64,000 nt of DNA from Halorhabdus salina. GTDB taxonomy: Archaea; Halobacteriota; Halobacteria; Halobacteriales; Haloarculaceae. The position numbers were made by a program, and so were the translations under genes. Positions 8,301 to 16,952 of this stretch are shown here, piece by piece; positions within the stretch are counted from its first letter, which is position 1, and each line of letters begins with the position of its first letter. The notes below the pieces were generated by a model. The model saw only the letters and a program-made list of their open reading frames with translations. It had not been told where the DNA came from and did no database searches. The stretch lies in assembly GCF_013839425.1 (NCBI RefSeq), contig NZ_JACDNP010000008.1, positions 1-64,000 of the forward strand. Direction: 5' to 3'.

Positions 8301-11300
8301 GCTGGTTCGCCTGAGAGATGCCGTTCCCGATGTTCGTTCCACCGTTGGCGTCCAGGCTCCGAACGCTCGCGTTGACCGTCTCGAAGTCGGTCGTGAGTGA
8401 TTGGTCGACGTGTGCGGAATTATCGAAGTCCACGACACCGGCTCGATCCCCCTCGATGAGCCCGCCGACGAACTCGGTCCCAGCCCGCTTCCGGAAGCCA
8501 TTGGGATCGTTGTCACCCATCGATCCCGACGAATCGATGGCGAACACGACGTCCACCGGCTGGGCAACACCGGCGTCACCGCGTTCCGGAGACTCGTGGG
8601 CTGTGACATCATCGATCCAATTCGAGACTGAGAACACGGCAAACGTCGAGAAGTGCTCGGTTTCGGCGCTGACAGTGTTGTTCTCGGGATCAACCGTCGA
8701 GTTCAACGGAACGTACAACTGTTTCTCGGGGTCGTACGTCATCACCGCGAGGTCCGACTCGTTTTCCGCCGCCCGCAACGTTTCGTCGTACTCGATCGTA
8801 ACGGTCGCCGACTCGAAATCCCGGTCGGACTCGATCTCGACGATCTCCGAGACGCTCATGTTCGCGACGCGATCGCCTCGGGCGAACGGTTCGGTCTGCT
8901 CGCCGACCGTCACCCCATCTGCCAGATTCCCCTGTCCGGTCAGGTCGACGCGGACGCCGACGCTCTCGTTTTTCGTCGTGCTCGTATAAGTTTCGTTACC
9001 ATCAACAGTCCCGTCGTCGTCCGTATCCGGATCGGTCGGATCCGCCGGAAGTGCGAGTTCGTCACCGTCGGCAAGCCCGTCCTCGTCGGTATCGGCGACT
9101 GTTGGGTCCGTGCCGTGCGTCACGATTTCCGCACGATCCGAGAGACGGTCCCGATCCGTATCGTTTGTCATCGGGGAGGTCCCGTTTTCGATCTCTGCGG
9201 CGATCGGAAGTCCGTCGTCGTCGACATCTTCGTTCGGATCCGAGACTCCGTCCCAGTCAGTGTCGGCGAGCACAGGATTGGCCCACTTGTAGAGCCGTTC
9301 CTCGACGTCAGTGAGGCCGTCCTCGTCCGTGTCGACGCTCGTCGGGTCGCTGATGGCCCCGACGACCTGCATCGACTGGCTCCGCGCCGAACCGTTCGCC
9401 GGGAGGAAGTAGACCTCCCGGTGATCCACGACGCCGTCGCCGTCGGTGTCGTTGCTCGTCGGATCCAGGGATACTTCCCTGCCTTGCCCGATCGGCAATT
9501 TGAACGACGCGTGTTCGACGTAGTTCGGCAGCCTGTCGTCGTCGGCGTGTCTGAGCAGACGGACGTCGGCCATCTCGGCCTGGGCACCTTCCGAACCCCG
9601 GACGCTCAACGTAATCTCCTCGCCGGCGAACTCGGTCGCAGGGAACCGGAGGGTCGTCCAGGTGCTCCGATTGAACGTCGTCCGGCGAGTTCGATTGTTG
9701 TCGTCGTTGTATGCGACGAACGTCCCTGTCGCGTTGTCGGCCCCAGTCACTCGGACCGCTGCCGCGATCTGCGTCCGGTTGTCCGCCGGCACGTCGATCG
9801 ACCAGATCGGTGTCGTCTCCCCCTCGGGGTTTGTCTCCGGCCCGACGCCGGTCGTCTCCGCGAGCGCGGTGACGCCGGCGTCAGTTTCGTGTTGCCACTT
9901 TACGGATCCGTTCGGCGCGATCGCCGTGACCGTTCCCTTCGGATCAATGAATTCGGACTTGTTTCCGACTGAGGCGCGCTTCGTGACAGTGTACTCGTTA
10001 CCGCCACCGAAGGAATCGACGATCGTGACGTTGACCTCGTATTCGCCCGGTTCGGTGTATGTGTGGGACGTCTGTGCCCCTTCGACGGTTTCGACCGTTC
10101 CGTCACCGAAGTCCCACGTGGTCTCGACGATCGAGTCACTCCGCCCGGACTCGTTGGTCATCGAGGCGAACGTGATAGACTCGCCAGGCCGAGCGATCGA
10201 CGGCTGTACCGAGACCTGCGGATTGACGACGCGGATCGTGACCGGATCAGTTTTCGCCGTCAGGTTGGCGTCCTGTGCACGGACGGTCACGACGTAGGTA
10301 CCCGCCGGAACGCTACCCAATCGGAACGTCAATTCGCCACCCGGAAGTGACAGCGTGCCGTTGTGGACGGATTCACCGTCCGTCGTCGTGACGTCGAACG
10401 TCACGTTGCGCTGGGCGTTCGACTCGATTTGTAACTCGATCGGTTCACTCCGGGTGAATTCGTTCGGCGGCGCACTGACGTTTAGCATTGGATCGCCGAC
10501 CGACTCGATCGTGATCCGTTCCGTTTTGGCAGTCAGATCACCTTCCCGGGTGCTTAGCGTCGCGACGTACTCGCCAGCACCCAGACCGGGGATCGTCAGT
10601 CGCGTGGTCTGTTCTTTGACGCTGACGGACGTATTCACGACTGTCTGGCCACGAGCGGTCGCGACTCGCAGCTGTCCGTCGGCTGTCCCGTCAGCGCTAT
10701 AGTCCAGCGTCAGGTTCTGCTCGGTCGTGAGTTCCGTCTGGAGCGCCTGGATCGAAAGCCCCGTCGGCGCGGATCCGTCAGACTGGCTGACGGTAATCTG
10801 CTCGGTTGTGTCACGCTCGTCGCCCTCGAGCGCCTCGAGAACCACCACGTATTCGCCGGCGGTCACGTCCTCGATCGAGAGCCGCGTCGATTGGTTGCTG
10901 GCGGTGACCTCCTGCTGGAGAACCGTCTGATCGTTGGTCGTTCGAACAGTGAGAGCAGCCTCAGTCGGCTGACTGGCAGAGTATCGGATCACGAGTCCCT
11001 CGGCGGTCGTGACGTCGCGGTCGACAGCCTGCACCGAGAGGTCGGTGTTGTTCCCGTCCTCGATACCGGTAACCGAGATCTCTTCCGTCGAGTCACTCGC
11101 GTTGCCCGACTTTGCCTCGATGGTAGCGACGTACGTCTCGGCGCTCAGGTTCGGCACAGAAAGCTGTGACGTCTGCGTTGTCGCCGTTACGGACCGTTCG
11201 AGCAACATTGAGCCGTCAGTTTCGCTGAGACGTAGCGTCGCGTCTACCGCTTCCTCCGCGGAGAGCTCTAAGATGAGTGTCTCCCCCGCCGTAATATTTC

Positions 11301-13317
11301 GATCGGCAGCCTGCACCGAGATCTCGATCGTTCCCGTCGAGGTCGAATCCTCAACCGTGATCGTCCCCGTCGAGTCGTTGGAAACGCTTCCCTCCGCTTC
11401 GATCGTCGCGACGTATTCTCCAGGCTGGAGCCCCGAAACAGAGAGTTGCTTCGGCTGTGTGATGGCTGTCACCGATCGCTGCAACAGCACTTGCCCGCTC
11501 GTGGTCTCGAGCTCTATCGTCCCAGCGGTTTCACCCTCCGCGGAGAACTGGAGAGTCAGACCGTCGTCCGGGGTAATGTGCTGTTCGATCGCCTGAATCG
11601 AGACTGTGGTTTGATTGGCAGACTCGTTGCGAAGTGCGTTCCCAGTGCCGGCACTGAGTTTGGAAAGAGGCGGTTGGTCAGACGATGTGGATCTTTCCCG
11701 GACAGCAGGGCGAACCTGGGTCTGTGACGTCGACGTATCGGTCTCAATCTTCTCGGCTGTATCGTTCCGTTCGGCGTTCGGATCGTACACTGCCCCGGTT
11801 TCCGATCCGACGTAGACCGTTCCGTCAGTCCCGACCGTCAGATCGCTGACCGTCGTCTGCGCGTTCAACGGTAGCGTCGTTCGGGTGCGGACCGATCCCG
11901 TTTCGGGATCCAACCGGATCAGATCTGGTCTCACTCCTTCGTCAGTCACATCGGTGGCGTACACCGTCCCGTTCGGTCCGAACGCGATCCGGGACACACC
12001 CCCGTCAATCGGTGTCGACCACAACGTCGTGCCGTTCTCGGTACCGACGCTCCAAACGCCGGTCGACGTTCCGACGAAGAGACGGTCGCCTCGCTGCTGG
12101 AGAGCATTAATGTAGCGGGCCTCGAGCCTCGTCTCCCAACGGGTGAGTATACTGTCGTTTTCCCCAACCTGGGTCGGCGTTTCGAGTGCTGTCCTGTTCA
12201 ATCGAACAAGCCGCGTCGGTTCGCGTCGGCTTTCGAAGTAGAGCCCGGCGTAGATCCCACCGTCAGTGCCCTCCGTGACAGTGTCGATGTTGTAGTCGGA
12301 CACGTGCTTGCTGAAGTGAATCAGTGTCCAGGGACGGTACCCGCGTTCGGCGTCGACCAGGGTGACATTCCCCCCTCGATCCCCGGTGGCCGCCGCGACG
12401 ACACTCCCGGAATGTGCGGTTGTGAGAGTGTGAATATGTCGCTGGAATTCGACGCGTTCACTCCGTGACCCGTCTACCCAATCGAACTGGGAGACGACGG
12501 ACGTCTCGTCTGTCGCTGCGTATACCGTCCCGTTAGGATCGGCAGCGATAGCGGTCTCCCCGTCACTGGCGAGCGAGCGATTCCAGACTGTCTCGCCGCT
12601 GTCGGTCGTGACTTTCCGGAACGTCCCGTTGTCGGTACCGACGTAGACACCTTCGGGGTTCTCAGGTGCGATCGTGTCGGGTCGTGGTATCCGGATAGAC
12701 TCGTTCCAGGTTGTCTCGTTCAGGACGGTGAAAACGCCGAGTGAGGATACTGTCGCGTTCGCACGCAGAGACTGCTCGTCGACGGTCGTCCCGACACGTT
12801 GCCAGCCGCTGGCCATCCCGTTCGCGTTCCAGTGATAGATCGCCAAGTCGTCGAAATCAGACGCGTTCACCGAACTGGAAAGCGGCAGCGAAACCGTCGG
12901 ATCCCCGGACGGCTGGTTTTCGGTCGAGATCCGGACGGTCGGGCTCACACTGGGAAGGTCGTGACCTCCGTCGCTTGGATACGGAGAGATCGTGACGTTC
13001 TCGTCGCCGAACTCGGATCCAGGGAACGACACGAAGGTCCCGGCCTCTCCGCGGACGACGGTTTTCGGATGTCTGTCACGCACTCCGCTGTGCGATCCTA
13101 CCGGCCGTTGATCGAGTACTCTGTTCGTGGAAGTCCCCTCTCGCGGTGACTCATCCCCACCCAGTTGTGAACCGACGACGCTGGATGCACGGCCCTCAAC
13201 TGGAACGGATGAGTCAGATCCGTCTGGTGAACTAGCAGTATACGCACCGAACACCGGAGTCGTCACGAGCGACAGTGTGATCAGTACGACCAGTAGCCGG
13301 TAGCAGCCCTGCCTCAT
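5308..13317 (-). CDS. Giant secreted polymorphic toxin-like protein, vWA/TSP3 stalk, EndoU-like tip
   Basis: 2,669 residues from ATG at 13317. Approximate order: Sec signal peptide 1-25; beta-propeller repeats (VYVGTDNGT, VYAATDE, VYATDV, VYVGSETG) 210-520; five Ig-like repeats of about 90 residues 570-1030; PKD domain (TTWDFGDGTVETV, YTEPGEYEV) 1030-1115; a beta-sandwich region; calcium-binding TSP3 repeats (DTDGDGVVDHREV type) 1290-1440; vWA domain from about 1585 with MIDAS DSSGS, a GGTN threonine and LLTDG; a second TSP3 cluster 1755-1940; pretoxin region 1990-2250; connector shared with the orphan cassette 2250-2345; helical segment; tip 2530-2669. The tip carries LEHIEGRHV, SFFPTG and a closing KVIVNGDGSIHTGYP, reminiscent of EndoU/BECR-fold RNase toxins. 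I see no C-terminal sorting anchor. Likely role: cell-surface effector that delivers its tip to neighbouring cells. The immunity gene overlaps its stop. Confidence 0.8.
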   Translation of the reverse strand: MRQGCYRLLVVLITLSLVTTPVFGAYTASSPDGSDSSVPVEGRASSVVGSQLGGDESPREGTSTNRVLDQRPVGSHSGVRDRHPKTVVRGEAGTFVSFPGSEFGDENVTISPYPSDGGHDLPSVSPTVRISTENQPSGDPTVSLPLSSSVNASDFDDLAIYHWNANGMASGWQRVGTTVDEQSLRANATVSSLGVFTVLNETTWNESIRIPRPDTIAPENPEGVYVGTDNGTFRKVTTDSGETVWNRSLASDGETAIAADPNGTVYAATDETSVVSQFDWVDGSRSERVEFQRHIHTLTTAHSGSVVAAATGDRGGNVTLVDAERGYRPWTLIHFSKHVSDYNIDTVTEGTDGGIYAGLYFESRREPTRLVRLNRTALETPTQVGENDSILTRWETRLEARYINALQQRGDRLFVGTSTGVWSVGTENGTTLWSTPIDGGVSRIAFGPNGTVYATDVTDEGVRPDLIRLDPETGSVRTRTTLPLNAQTTVSDLTVGTDGTVYVGSETGAVYDPNAERNDTAEKIETDTSTSQTQVRPAVRERSTSSDQPPLSKLSAGTGNALRNESANQTTVSIQAIEQHITPDDGLTLQFSAEGETAGTIELETTSGQVLLQRSVTAITQPKQLSVSGLQPGEYVATIEAEGSVSNDSTGTITVEDSTSTGTIEISVQAADRNITAGETLILELSAEEAVDATLRLSETDGSMLLERSVTATTQTSQLSVPNLSAETYVATIEAKSGNASDSTEEISVTGIEDGNNTDLSVQAVDRDVTTAEGLVIRYSASQPTEAALTVRTTNDQTVLQQEVTASNQSTRLSIEDVTAGEYVVVLEALEGDERDTTEQITVSQSDGSAPTGLSIQALQTELTTEQNLTLDYSADGTADGQLRVATARGQTVVNTSVSVKEQTTRLTIPGLGAGEYVATLSTREGDLTAKTERITIESVGDPMLNVSAPPNEFTRSEPIELQIESNAQRNVTFDVTTTDGESVHNGTLSLPGGELTFRLGSVPAGTYVVTVRAQDANLTAKTDPVTIRVVNPQVSVQPSIARPGESITFASMTNESGRSDSIVETTWDFGDGTVETVEGAQTSHTYTEPGEYEVNVTIVDSFGGGNEYTVTKRASVGNKSEFIDPKGTVTAIAPNGSVKWQHETDAGVTALAETTGVGPETNPEGETTPIWSIDVPADNRTQIAAAVRVTGADNATGTFVAYNDDNNRTRRTTFNRSTWTTLRFPATEFAGEEITLSVRGSEGAQAEMADVRLLRHADDDRLPNYVEHASFKLPIGQGREVSLDPTSNDTDGDGVVDHREVYFLPANGSARSQSMQVVGAISDPTSVDTDEDGLTDVEERLYKWANPVLADTDWDGVSDPNEDVDDDGLPIAAEIENGTSPMTNDTDRDRLSDRAEIVTHGTDPTVADTDEDGLADGDELALPADPTDPDTDDDGTVDGNETYTSTTKNESVGVRVDLTGQGNLADGVTVGEQTEPFARGDRVANMSVSEIVEIESDRDFESATVTIEYDETLRAAENESDLAVMTYDPEKQLYVPLNSTVDPENNTVSAETEHFSTFAVFSVSNWIDDVTAHESPERGDAGVAQPVDVVFAIDSSGSMGDNDPNGFRKRAGTEFVGGLIEGDRAGVVDFDNSAHVDQSLTTDFETVNASVRSLDANGGTNIGNGISQANQHFASASNDSRAKVAILLTDGRGSGGRSQARTAADWNITIHAIGFGGANGAKLSDIAGITNGTYHYVDSASDLPEVFSRVAGELPEDSDGDGLPDVAETEGIPIGHAHEEYQTIETDPNDPDTDGDGIDDLAEVGPLISQNVTVSTVTSGGGHVSYGSTTQVHVEYRKLDSDPTKVDSDGDGLTDREERDGWETAIASSVDQANSYAEAIKENPSSAADVLDQETVTSDPFTEDTDGDGLDDLTERINKLHPRKADSDGDTLSDEAEHVSKGESTEFAPAIFDSEPPTVIVRSIVAEDVGRTSYDVSLRAADASGLAGTYLRKKGEEQYIIEGDGRDEFSYEVSFDVERGLLEKIQVGLGGFVTGTSVTIESYDIHGNKKVQTFHGADSFGQTAKLIGNAPLPGDVGKREGITLMSFSSGVTTSGKQAVVELVELVLHPVENANQMKEFAGYITNNPGVVSRIPEMMAEQIEDKQRTRNPFLKGNSEYDTFRKSWYTGYVTGSGISMAIGDKGSSAIVGRLSQSSTRIGRAMRALKSARASLKAGVSTRTMALAGRINGRLPDVDVDTGQIANRLSEVSQPIRQRTTRQLHDLDDDTWQWINDNGIVYKSASKATRVVRATGQTGKRALQELGTDGRAALLELSDQIKTERAILRAWERGEIDTGELASTLRRFDGMADDEFSIANGIVRRSDDEGLELLRRGEVCNSPCRKIDEVLDDIDDASMTISQDDVEEVGAVLSREVTDGEVSLDDAEELIGDIDSLASNGRDVTDLFTENPNVGRSLGRAYAAGDLDASHVRRLDELVDAGDMDSADVRRFSEMLEQRDSDALIDDSIEADDLLDVAQKDKLGETRLLTKRDGEVIRLQSGDIESGLEHIEGRHVNGNIVRRQQANGKDTGAASFFPTGRKIEVDGKTKELPDKMSDQDVQELIYETVEEGSRDPGRGDRIQYTLKPSDNGYDYGVERMKVIVNGDGSIHTGYPKSGSAVEKWSFPADDWV
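6385..6560. repeat. Connector repeat, giant-toxin copy
   Basis: Partner of the repeat at 4578-4753 (about 10 mismatches in 176). It encodes the connector beginning RQRTTRQLHDLDD and ending within GTDGRAALLEL. It marks the boundary between the constant stalk and the variable C-terminal portion. Confidence 0.85.
10225..11610 (-). repeat. Five tandem Ig-like repeat units inside the giant toxin gene
   Basis: Five successive units of roughly 88-92 codons. Each has a start like SIQAIEQHITP or SVQAADRNITA, a middle core TVLQQ or VLLQR, and an end like GEYVATIEA. The fifth unit (from MLNVSAPPNEF) is the most divergent. They form the probable extended stalk. The copies differ enough that recent duplication is unlikely. 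Confidence 0.7.
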
Positions 13318-13400
13318 AAATATTCATCCAATGACCATTCCACAAATATATTTTGATATTGGCTAACAGCTATAACCTTATATTTATATACGCGTCTCTT
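13318..13400 (-). promoter_or_regulatory. Promoter region of the giant toxin gene
   Basis: Very AT-rich compared with its surroundings. On the minus strand there are two TATA-like elements: CAAAATATATTTG at about 13344-13356, some 30 bases before the ATG (fits a leaderless transcript), and TATATAAATATAAGG at about 13377-13391. No Shine-Dalgarno-like sequence is obvious. Confidence 0.5.
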
Positions 13401-13682
13401 GCCAGATCCCGGCCTGGCCCTGGCGGACGGACGTGAGTACCAAGATGATCGAGAGACTCTGGTCGTGTATACCCGACGATCAGATCGTCGACGTTCGAGG
13501 GCCCCCAACTATACGAAGAATCAGGATTGAGAGTAGAACACGTGAGGCCGAGGACCTCCGAAATGAGCCAGTAGAACGTCTTCCACCTGTCGACAGTGCC
13601 ATCATTCTGTCAAACGATGCCCCCACTTCAGTCCCCGAAGTTCAGGGCCCGGTTTTAGTAGGGGGCCGCCACAGGTCGAGAT
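13401..13682. other. Intergenic spacer with a perfect 8-bp inverted repeat
   Basis: Spacer between the giant toxin promoter and the YbjQ-family gene. Open frames crossing it (13433-13729 plus, 13314-13508 minus) have no recognisable product and overlap real starts. It contains CGACGATC-A-GATCGTCG at 13474-13490, a perfect inverted repeat with a one-base spacer. The YbjQ-family gene probably uses the TTTTAG-like element at about 13653. Confidence 0.5.
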
Positions 13683-13997
13683 ATGGAGTTCGTTACGACA
13701 GAGACGGTCCCAGGCGAAGAGATCGATGAATCGCTCGGTATCGCCCGCGGCAACACGGTCAAGGCCCGCAACGTCGGGCGGGACATCACCCAGAGCATCC
13801 GCAACATCACCGGCGGCGAACTGAAGGCCTACTCCGAACTGCTGACCGACGCTCGCGACGAAGCCATGGAGCGGATGGCAGAGGACGCCCGTTCGATGAA
13901 TGCCGATGCCATCGTCAACATCCGCCTGGAGAGTTCCGAGATCGCAAACGGCGGCTCAGAGGTCATCGCGTACGGCACCGCGGTCACGCTCAAGTAA
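13683..13997 (+). CDS. YbjQ/UPF0145 family protein
   Basis: 104 residues, the normal length for the family. The start MEFVTTETVPG, the segment GIARGNTVKARNVGRDI and the C-terminal NADAIVNIRLESSEI...GSEVIAYGTAVTL are the conserved family landmarks. Members form small soluble oligomers and have been labelled heavy-metal-binding domain proteins, but the function is not established. It is followed 19 bases later by a small membrane-protein gene in the same direction, so the two are probably cotranscribed. Confidence 0.9.
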   Translation: MEFVTTETVPGEEIDESLGIARGNTVKARNVGRDITQSIRNITGGELKAYSELLTDARDEAMERMAEDARSMNADAIVNIRLESSEIANGGSEVIAYGTAVTLK

Positions 13998-14016
13998 CGC
14001 GGAACGCAGCCGACGA

Positions 14017-14478
14017 ATGGTCGAACGAACTGATCCCGGCAGCGTTGGCGTCGTCGCCGGTCGCGTCGTCGGCGCCCTGACGGTCGTCCTCACGGTCGCC
14101 GTCATGCTAACCCACGAAGAGGGGTTCTACCGGGCGGTGCGACTGCTGCTGGCCGGTCTGGAGAGTGACTTCGAGGTCCCGGTCTGGGTCCTGTTCTGGG
14201 GGAACGTCGCGCTCGTTGCGATCGGCCGATACGCGTTCTGTTACGTGCTGGGATCGCTACTGGGCGTCGCCTACGACTGGCTCGACCGGCCTGCGATTAG
14301 CACCCTGGTCGTGGTCGTAGCGCTGATCGGGATCGTCGACGGCATCTACGGCGGCTTTGGTGCGAAAAGCGTCCTCGTCGGTGCGGGGTATCTGCTGGCC
14401 TGGCTCGCGTACGTGCCCGTCTTCGCCTGGTTGCTCGAAGAAGCCCCGGACGAGGAAGGGCCGGTTCGACTTGAGTGA
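14017..14478 (+). CDS. Small polytopic membrane protein, function unknown
   Basis: 153 residues from ATG at 14017; an open frame reaching back to 13900 would overlap the YbjQ-family gene and is not needed. Hydrophobic segments near residues 10-30, 50-75, 85-108 and 113-138 suggest four membrane helices. The short acidic tail is EEAPDEEGPVRLE. It lies 19 bases after the YbjQ-family stop, and its own stop abuts the stop of the convergent htpX-like gene with no spacer. I do not recognise a family. Confidence 0.75.
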   Translation: MVERTDPGSVGVVAGRVVGALTVVLTVAVMLTHEEGFYRAVRLLLAGLESDFEVPVWVLFWGNVALVAIGRYAFCYVLGSLLGVAYDWLDRPAISTLVVVVALIGIVDGIYGGFGAKSVLVGAGYLLAWLAYVPVFAWLLEEAPDEEGPVRLE

Positions 14479-15312
14479 TCAGGACCGCAAGCGTCGAATC
14501 CGCTCCTCGGTCGGCGGGTGCGTCGAGAAGATCTTCGACAGCAGGCTGCGTTCCTCACTTTTGATACAGAGGGCGCTGGCCTGTTCGTCGACCCGACTCT
14601 GGGAGTGATCGGCGGAGTTGATCTTCTCTAGTGCGCGTGCGAGCGGTTCGCCGCCCGTAATCTCGGAGGCGTCACTGTCGGCGACGTACTCGCGGTACCG
14701 CGAGATCGCCATCACGAAGATCGTTACGATGAACTGGACGATGTTGCCGACGACCATTGCCATGATGAAGTCGCCGAAGTCGTTGTCACCGGCGAAGAGG
14801 ACGGCGAACTGTGCGACCAGGGCGACGATCGAGGCGATGCCCTGGCCGATCACCATCATCACGACGTCGCGATTCCGGATGTGGGCGAGTTCGTGGGCGA
14901 GCACGCCTTCGAGCTCCTCGTGGTCGAGCATGTGGATGAGTTCCGACGAGACGACGACGACGCCGGCTTTCTTTCGACCGACGGCGAAGGCGTTGGGCAC
15001 GCCCATTTCGGCGACCATCACCCGGGGCTTGTCGATGCCCATTCGGTCGCTCATCCGCTCGATCGAGCGGTGGATCTCGCGGAAGCGAGGGTCATCTTCG
15101 GGCATGTCTTCGGCCCCGACGCTCCGGAGGGCGGCCCACTTACCGATCTTGTACTGGACGCCGACGAAGGCGACGCTGCCGAGCAGGATTACGCCGAGGA
15201 TGGTGGTCCCGCCACCGAAGGCGGCATAGAGAGCGAGCGCCACCACGGCGTAGAAGCCAAACAGGATCGACCCGACGACGGCCATCCTGAACTTCAGGCC
15301 TGGATGTTTCAT
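14479..15312 (-). CDS. htpX: HtpX-like M48 zinc metalloprotease
   Basis: 277 residues from ATG at 15312 (MKHPGLKFRM); an alternative ATG at 15342 would add ten residues. Two N-terminal membrane helices (about 10-55) are followed by the cytosol-facing protease domain. The zinc site HELAHIRNRD (HExxH) is present, with the downstream glutamate probably in RYREYVADSDA. Further hydrophobic segments lie between. The C-terminal THPPTEERIRRL is a hallmark of HtpX. The family degrades misfolded membrane proteins. It is convergent with the preceding gene. Confidence 0.92.
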   Translation of the reverse strand: MKHPGLKFRMAVVGSILFGFYAVVALALYAAFGGGTTILGVILLGSVAFVGVQYKIGKWAALRSVGAEDMPEDDPRFREIHRSIERMSDRMGIDKPRVMVAEMGVPNAFAVGRKKAGVVVVSSELIHMLDHEELEGVLAHELAHIRNRDVVMMVIGQGIASIVALVAQFAVLFAGDNDFGDFIMAMVVGNIVQFIVTIFVMAISRYREYVADSDASEITGGEPLARALEKINSADHSQSRVDEQASALCIKSEERSLLSKIFSTHPPTEERIRRLRS

Positions 15313-15434
15313 GGTAGCCCTCGATAGCCCGTGAACACTCATAAACTTCCTGGCATCGAGAGACGAAGTCCGAAGGGCGTCCGGAGTCTACGAGGACGAG
15401 TCACGGACTGGAAACCGAGAGAAGTGAACGCGAT

Positions 15435-16952
15435 CTATTCCAGCAGCGACTCGCCGGTCATCTCGGCAGGTGCGTCGAGGGCCAGCAGTTCCAGCAACGT
15501 CGGCGCGATGTCACACAGCGAGCCACCCGACCGGACCGTGTGGCCGCCATCGTCGCCCGCAGCGGTCAGGTAGACGATCGGCACGTCGTTGAGTGTGTGG
15601 GCGGTGTGGGGATCGTCCTCGGTTCCGAGGTCGTCGGCGTTGCCGTGGTCGGCGGTGATGAGAATGTCCGCCCCCGCCGCCTGGACTGCCTCGACCAGTC
15701 GGCCAAATTGTTCGTCGACAGCCTCGACCGCGGTTACCGTCGCGTCGAAGTCGCCGGTGTGGCCGACCATATCGGGGTTGGCGTAGTTGAGCACCATCAG
15801 ATCGGGATCGTCACTCTCGATATACTCGATGGCTGTGTCGGTGACCCCTTCGGCGCTCATCTCCGGCTGTTCGTCGTAGGTGGGGACGTCCGGACTCTCG
15901 ACGATTTCCCGTAGTTCCCCCTCGAACTTGACCTCGCGACCGCCGTTGAGGAAGTACGTCACGTGGGGGTACTTCTCGGACTCGGCGAGCCGGAGTTGCG
16001 TGCCGCCAGCCTCAGAGACAACCTCGCCCAGCGTGTTCTCGGGCTGGTTGGGCGGGTAGGCCACCGGGAGATCGAACGTCTCGTCGTACTGCGTCATCGT
16101 CACGTAGTGAGTCTCCGGTGGCGAGGTTTCGAAGTCCCAGTCCGGGTCGATCGAGTTGAGCATCCGCGTCAGCTGGCGGGCCCGATCCGACCGGAAGTTG
16201 AAGAAGATGACTGCGTCGCCGTCTTCGAGTGTTGCGCCGTCCTCGATCAGCGTCGGCTCGATAAACTCGTCGGTCGTGTCACGGTCGTAGGATTCCTCTG
16301 TCGCCGTGACAGGATCAGGTGCCGAGAACTCGGCTTCGCGGTGGACGATCGCGTCGTAGGCCTTCTTCGTGCGCTCCCAGTTCTGGTCGCGGTCCATCGC
16401 GTGATACCGGCCCGTCACGGTCGCGACGTCGCCGGTGCCGTTCTCGGCGATGACGTCCCGCAGTTCCCGCAGGTAGTCCGCGCCGCCGGTCGGCGAGGTG
16501 TCCCGGCCGTCCATGAACGCGTGCGTGACGGCCTCGACGCCGTTGTCGGCGGCCATCTCGATCAGCGCGTGGAGGTGCGTCTGTCGCGAGTGGACTCCGC
16601 CATCGCTGACCAGGCCCATGAAGTGGACCTGCCCGTCGTTGTCCTTGGCGTACTCCATCGCCGCCAGTAGGTTCTCGTTCTCGAAGAACGCGCCGTCCTC
16701 GATATCGTCGGTGATTCGCGTGGTGTCCTGCTTGACGACGCGACCGCCGCCGATGTTGAGGTGGCCGACCTCGCTGTTACCCATCTGCCCTTCAGGCAGG
16801 CCGACACGCCGGCCTGATGCGTCAAGGCGATTGTGCGAACCGCTGTCCCAGTATTCGTCGAAGTTCGGCGTGTCCGCGGCCTTGACCGCGTCGCGGGCGT
16901 TTTCGTCGTCGTTGAGACCCCAGCCGTCGAGGATAATCAGTCCTGCGTCCAT
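15435..16952 (-). CDS. gpmI: 2,3-bisphosphoglycerate-independent phosphoglycerate mutase
   Basis: 505 residues from ATG at 16952 (MDAGLIILDGWG), the usual length. It interconverts 3- and 2-phosphoglycerate in glycolysis and gluconeogenesis. Visible landmarks are the metal-binding LILDGWG, the phosphoserine motif GQMGNSEVGH with its active serine, RVVKQDTTRI, the HVHALIE-type region (THLHALIEMA) and the second metal site ITADHGNADD near the C-terminus. An upstream extension to 17006 has no family match. It stands alone, divergent from nurA across about 170 bases. Confidence 0.96.
   Translation of the reverse strand: MDAGLIILDGWGLNDDENARDAVKAADTPNFDEYWDSGSHNRLDASGRRVGLPEGQMGNSEVGHLNIGGGRVVKQDTTRITDDIEDGAFFENENLLAAMEYAKDNDGQVHFMGLVSDGGVHSRQTHLHALIEMAADNGVEAVTHAFMDGRDTSPTGGADYLRELRDVIAENGTGDVATVTGRYHAMDRDQNWERTKKAYDAIVHREAEFSAPDPVTATEESYDRDTTDEFIEPTLIEDGATLEDGDAVIFFNFRSDRARQLTRMLNSIDPDWDFETSPPETHYVTMTQYDETFDLPVAYPPNQPENTLGEVVSEAGGTQLRLAESEKYPHVTYFLNGGREVKFEGELREIVESPDVPTYDEQPEMSAEGVTDTAIEYIESDDPDLMVLNYANPDMVGHTGDFDATVTAVEAVDEQFGRLVEAVQAAGADILITADHGNADDLGTEDDPHTAHTLNDVPIVYLTAAGDDGGHTVRSGGSLCDIAPTLLELLALDAPAEMTGESLLE

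Noticed and set aside
13314-13729. Two short frames in the spacer upstream of the YbjQ-family gene
   Set aside because: They overlap real starts, have biased basic or random composition and no recognised motif.
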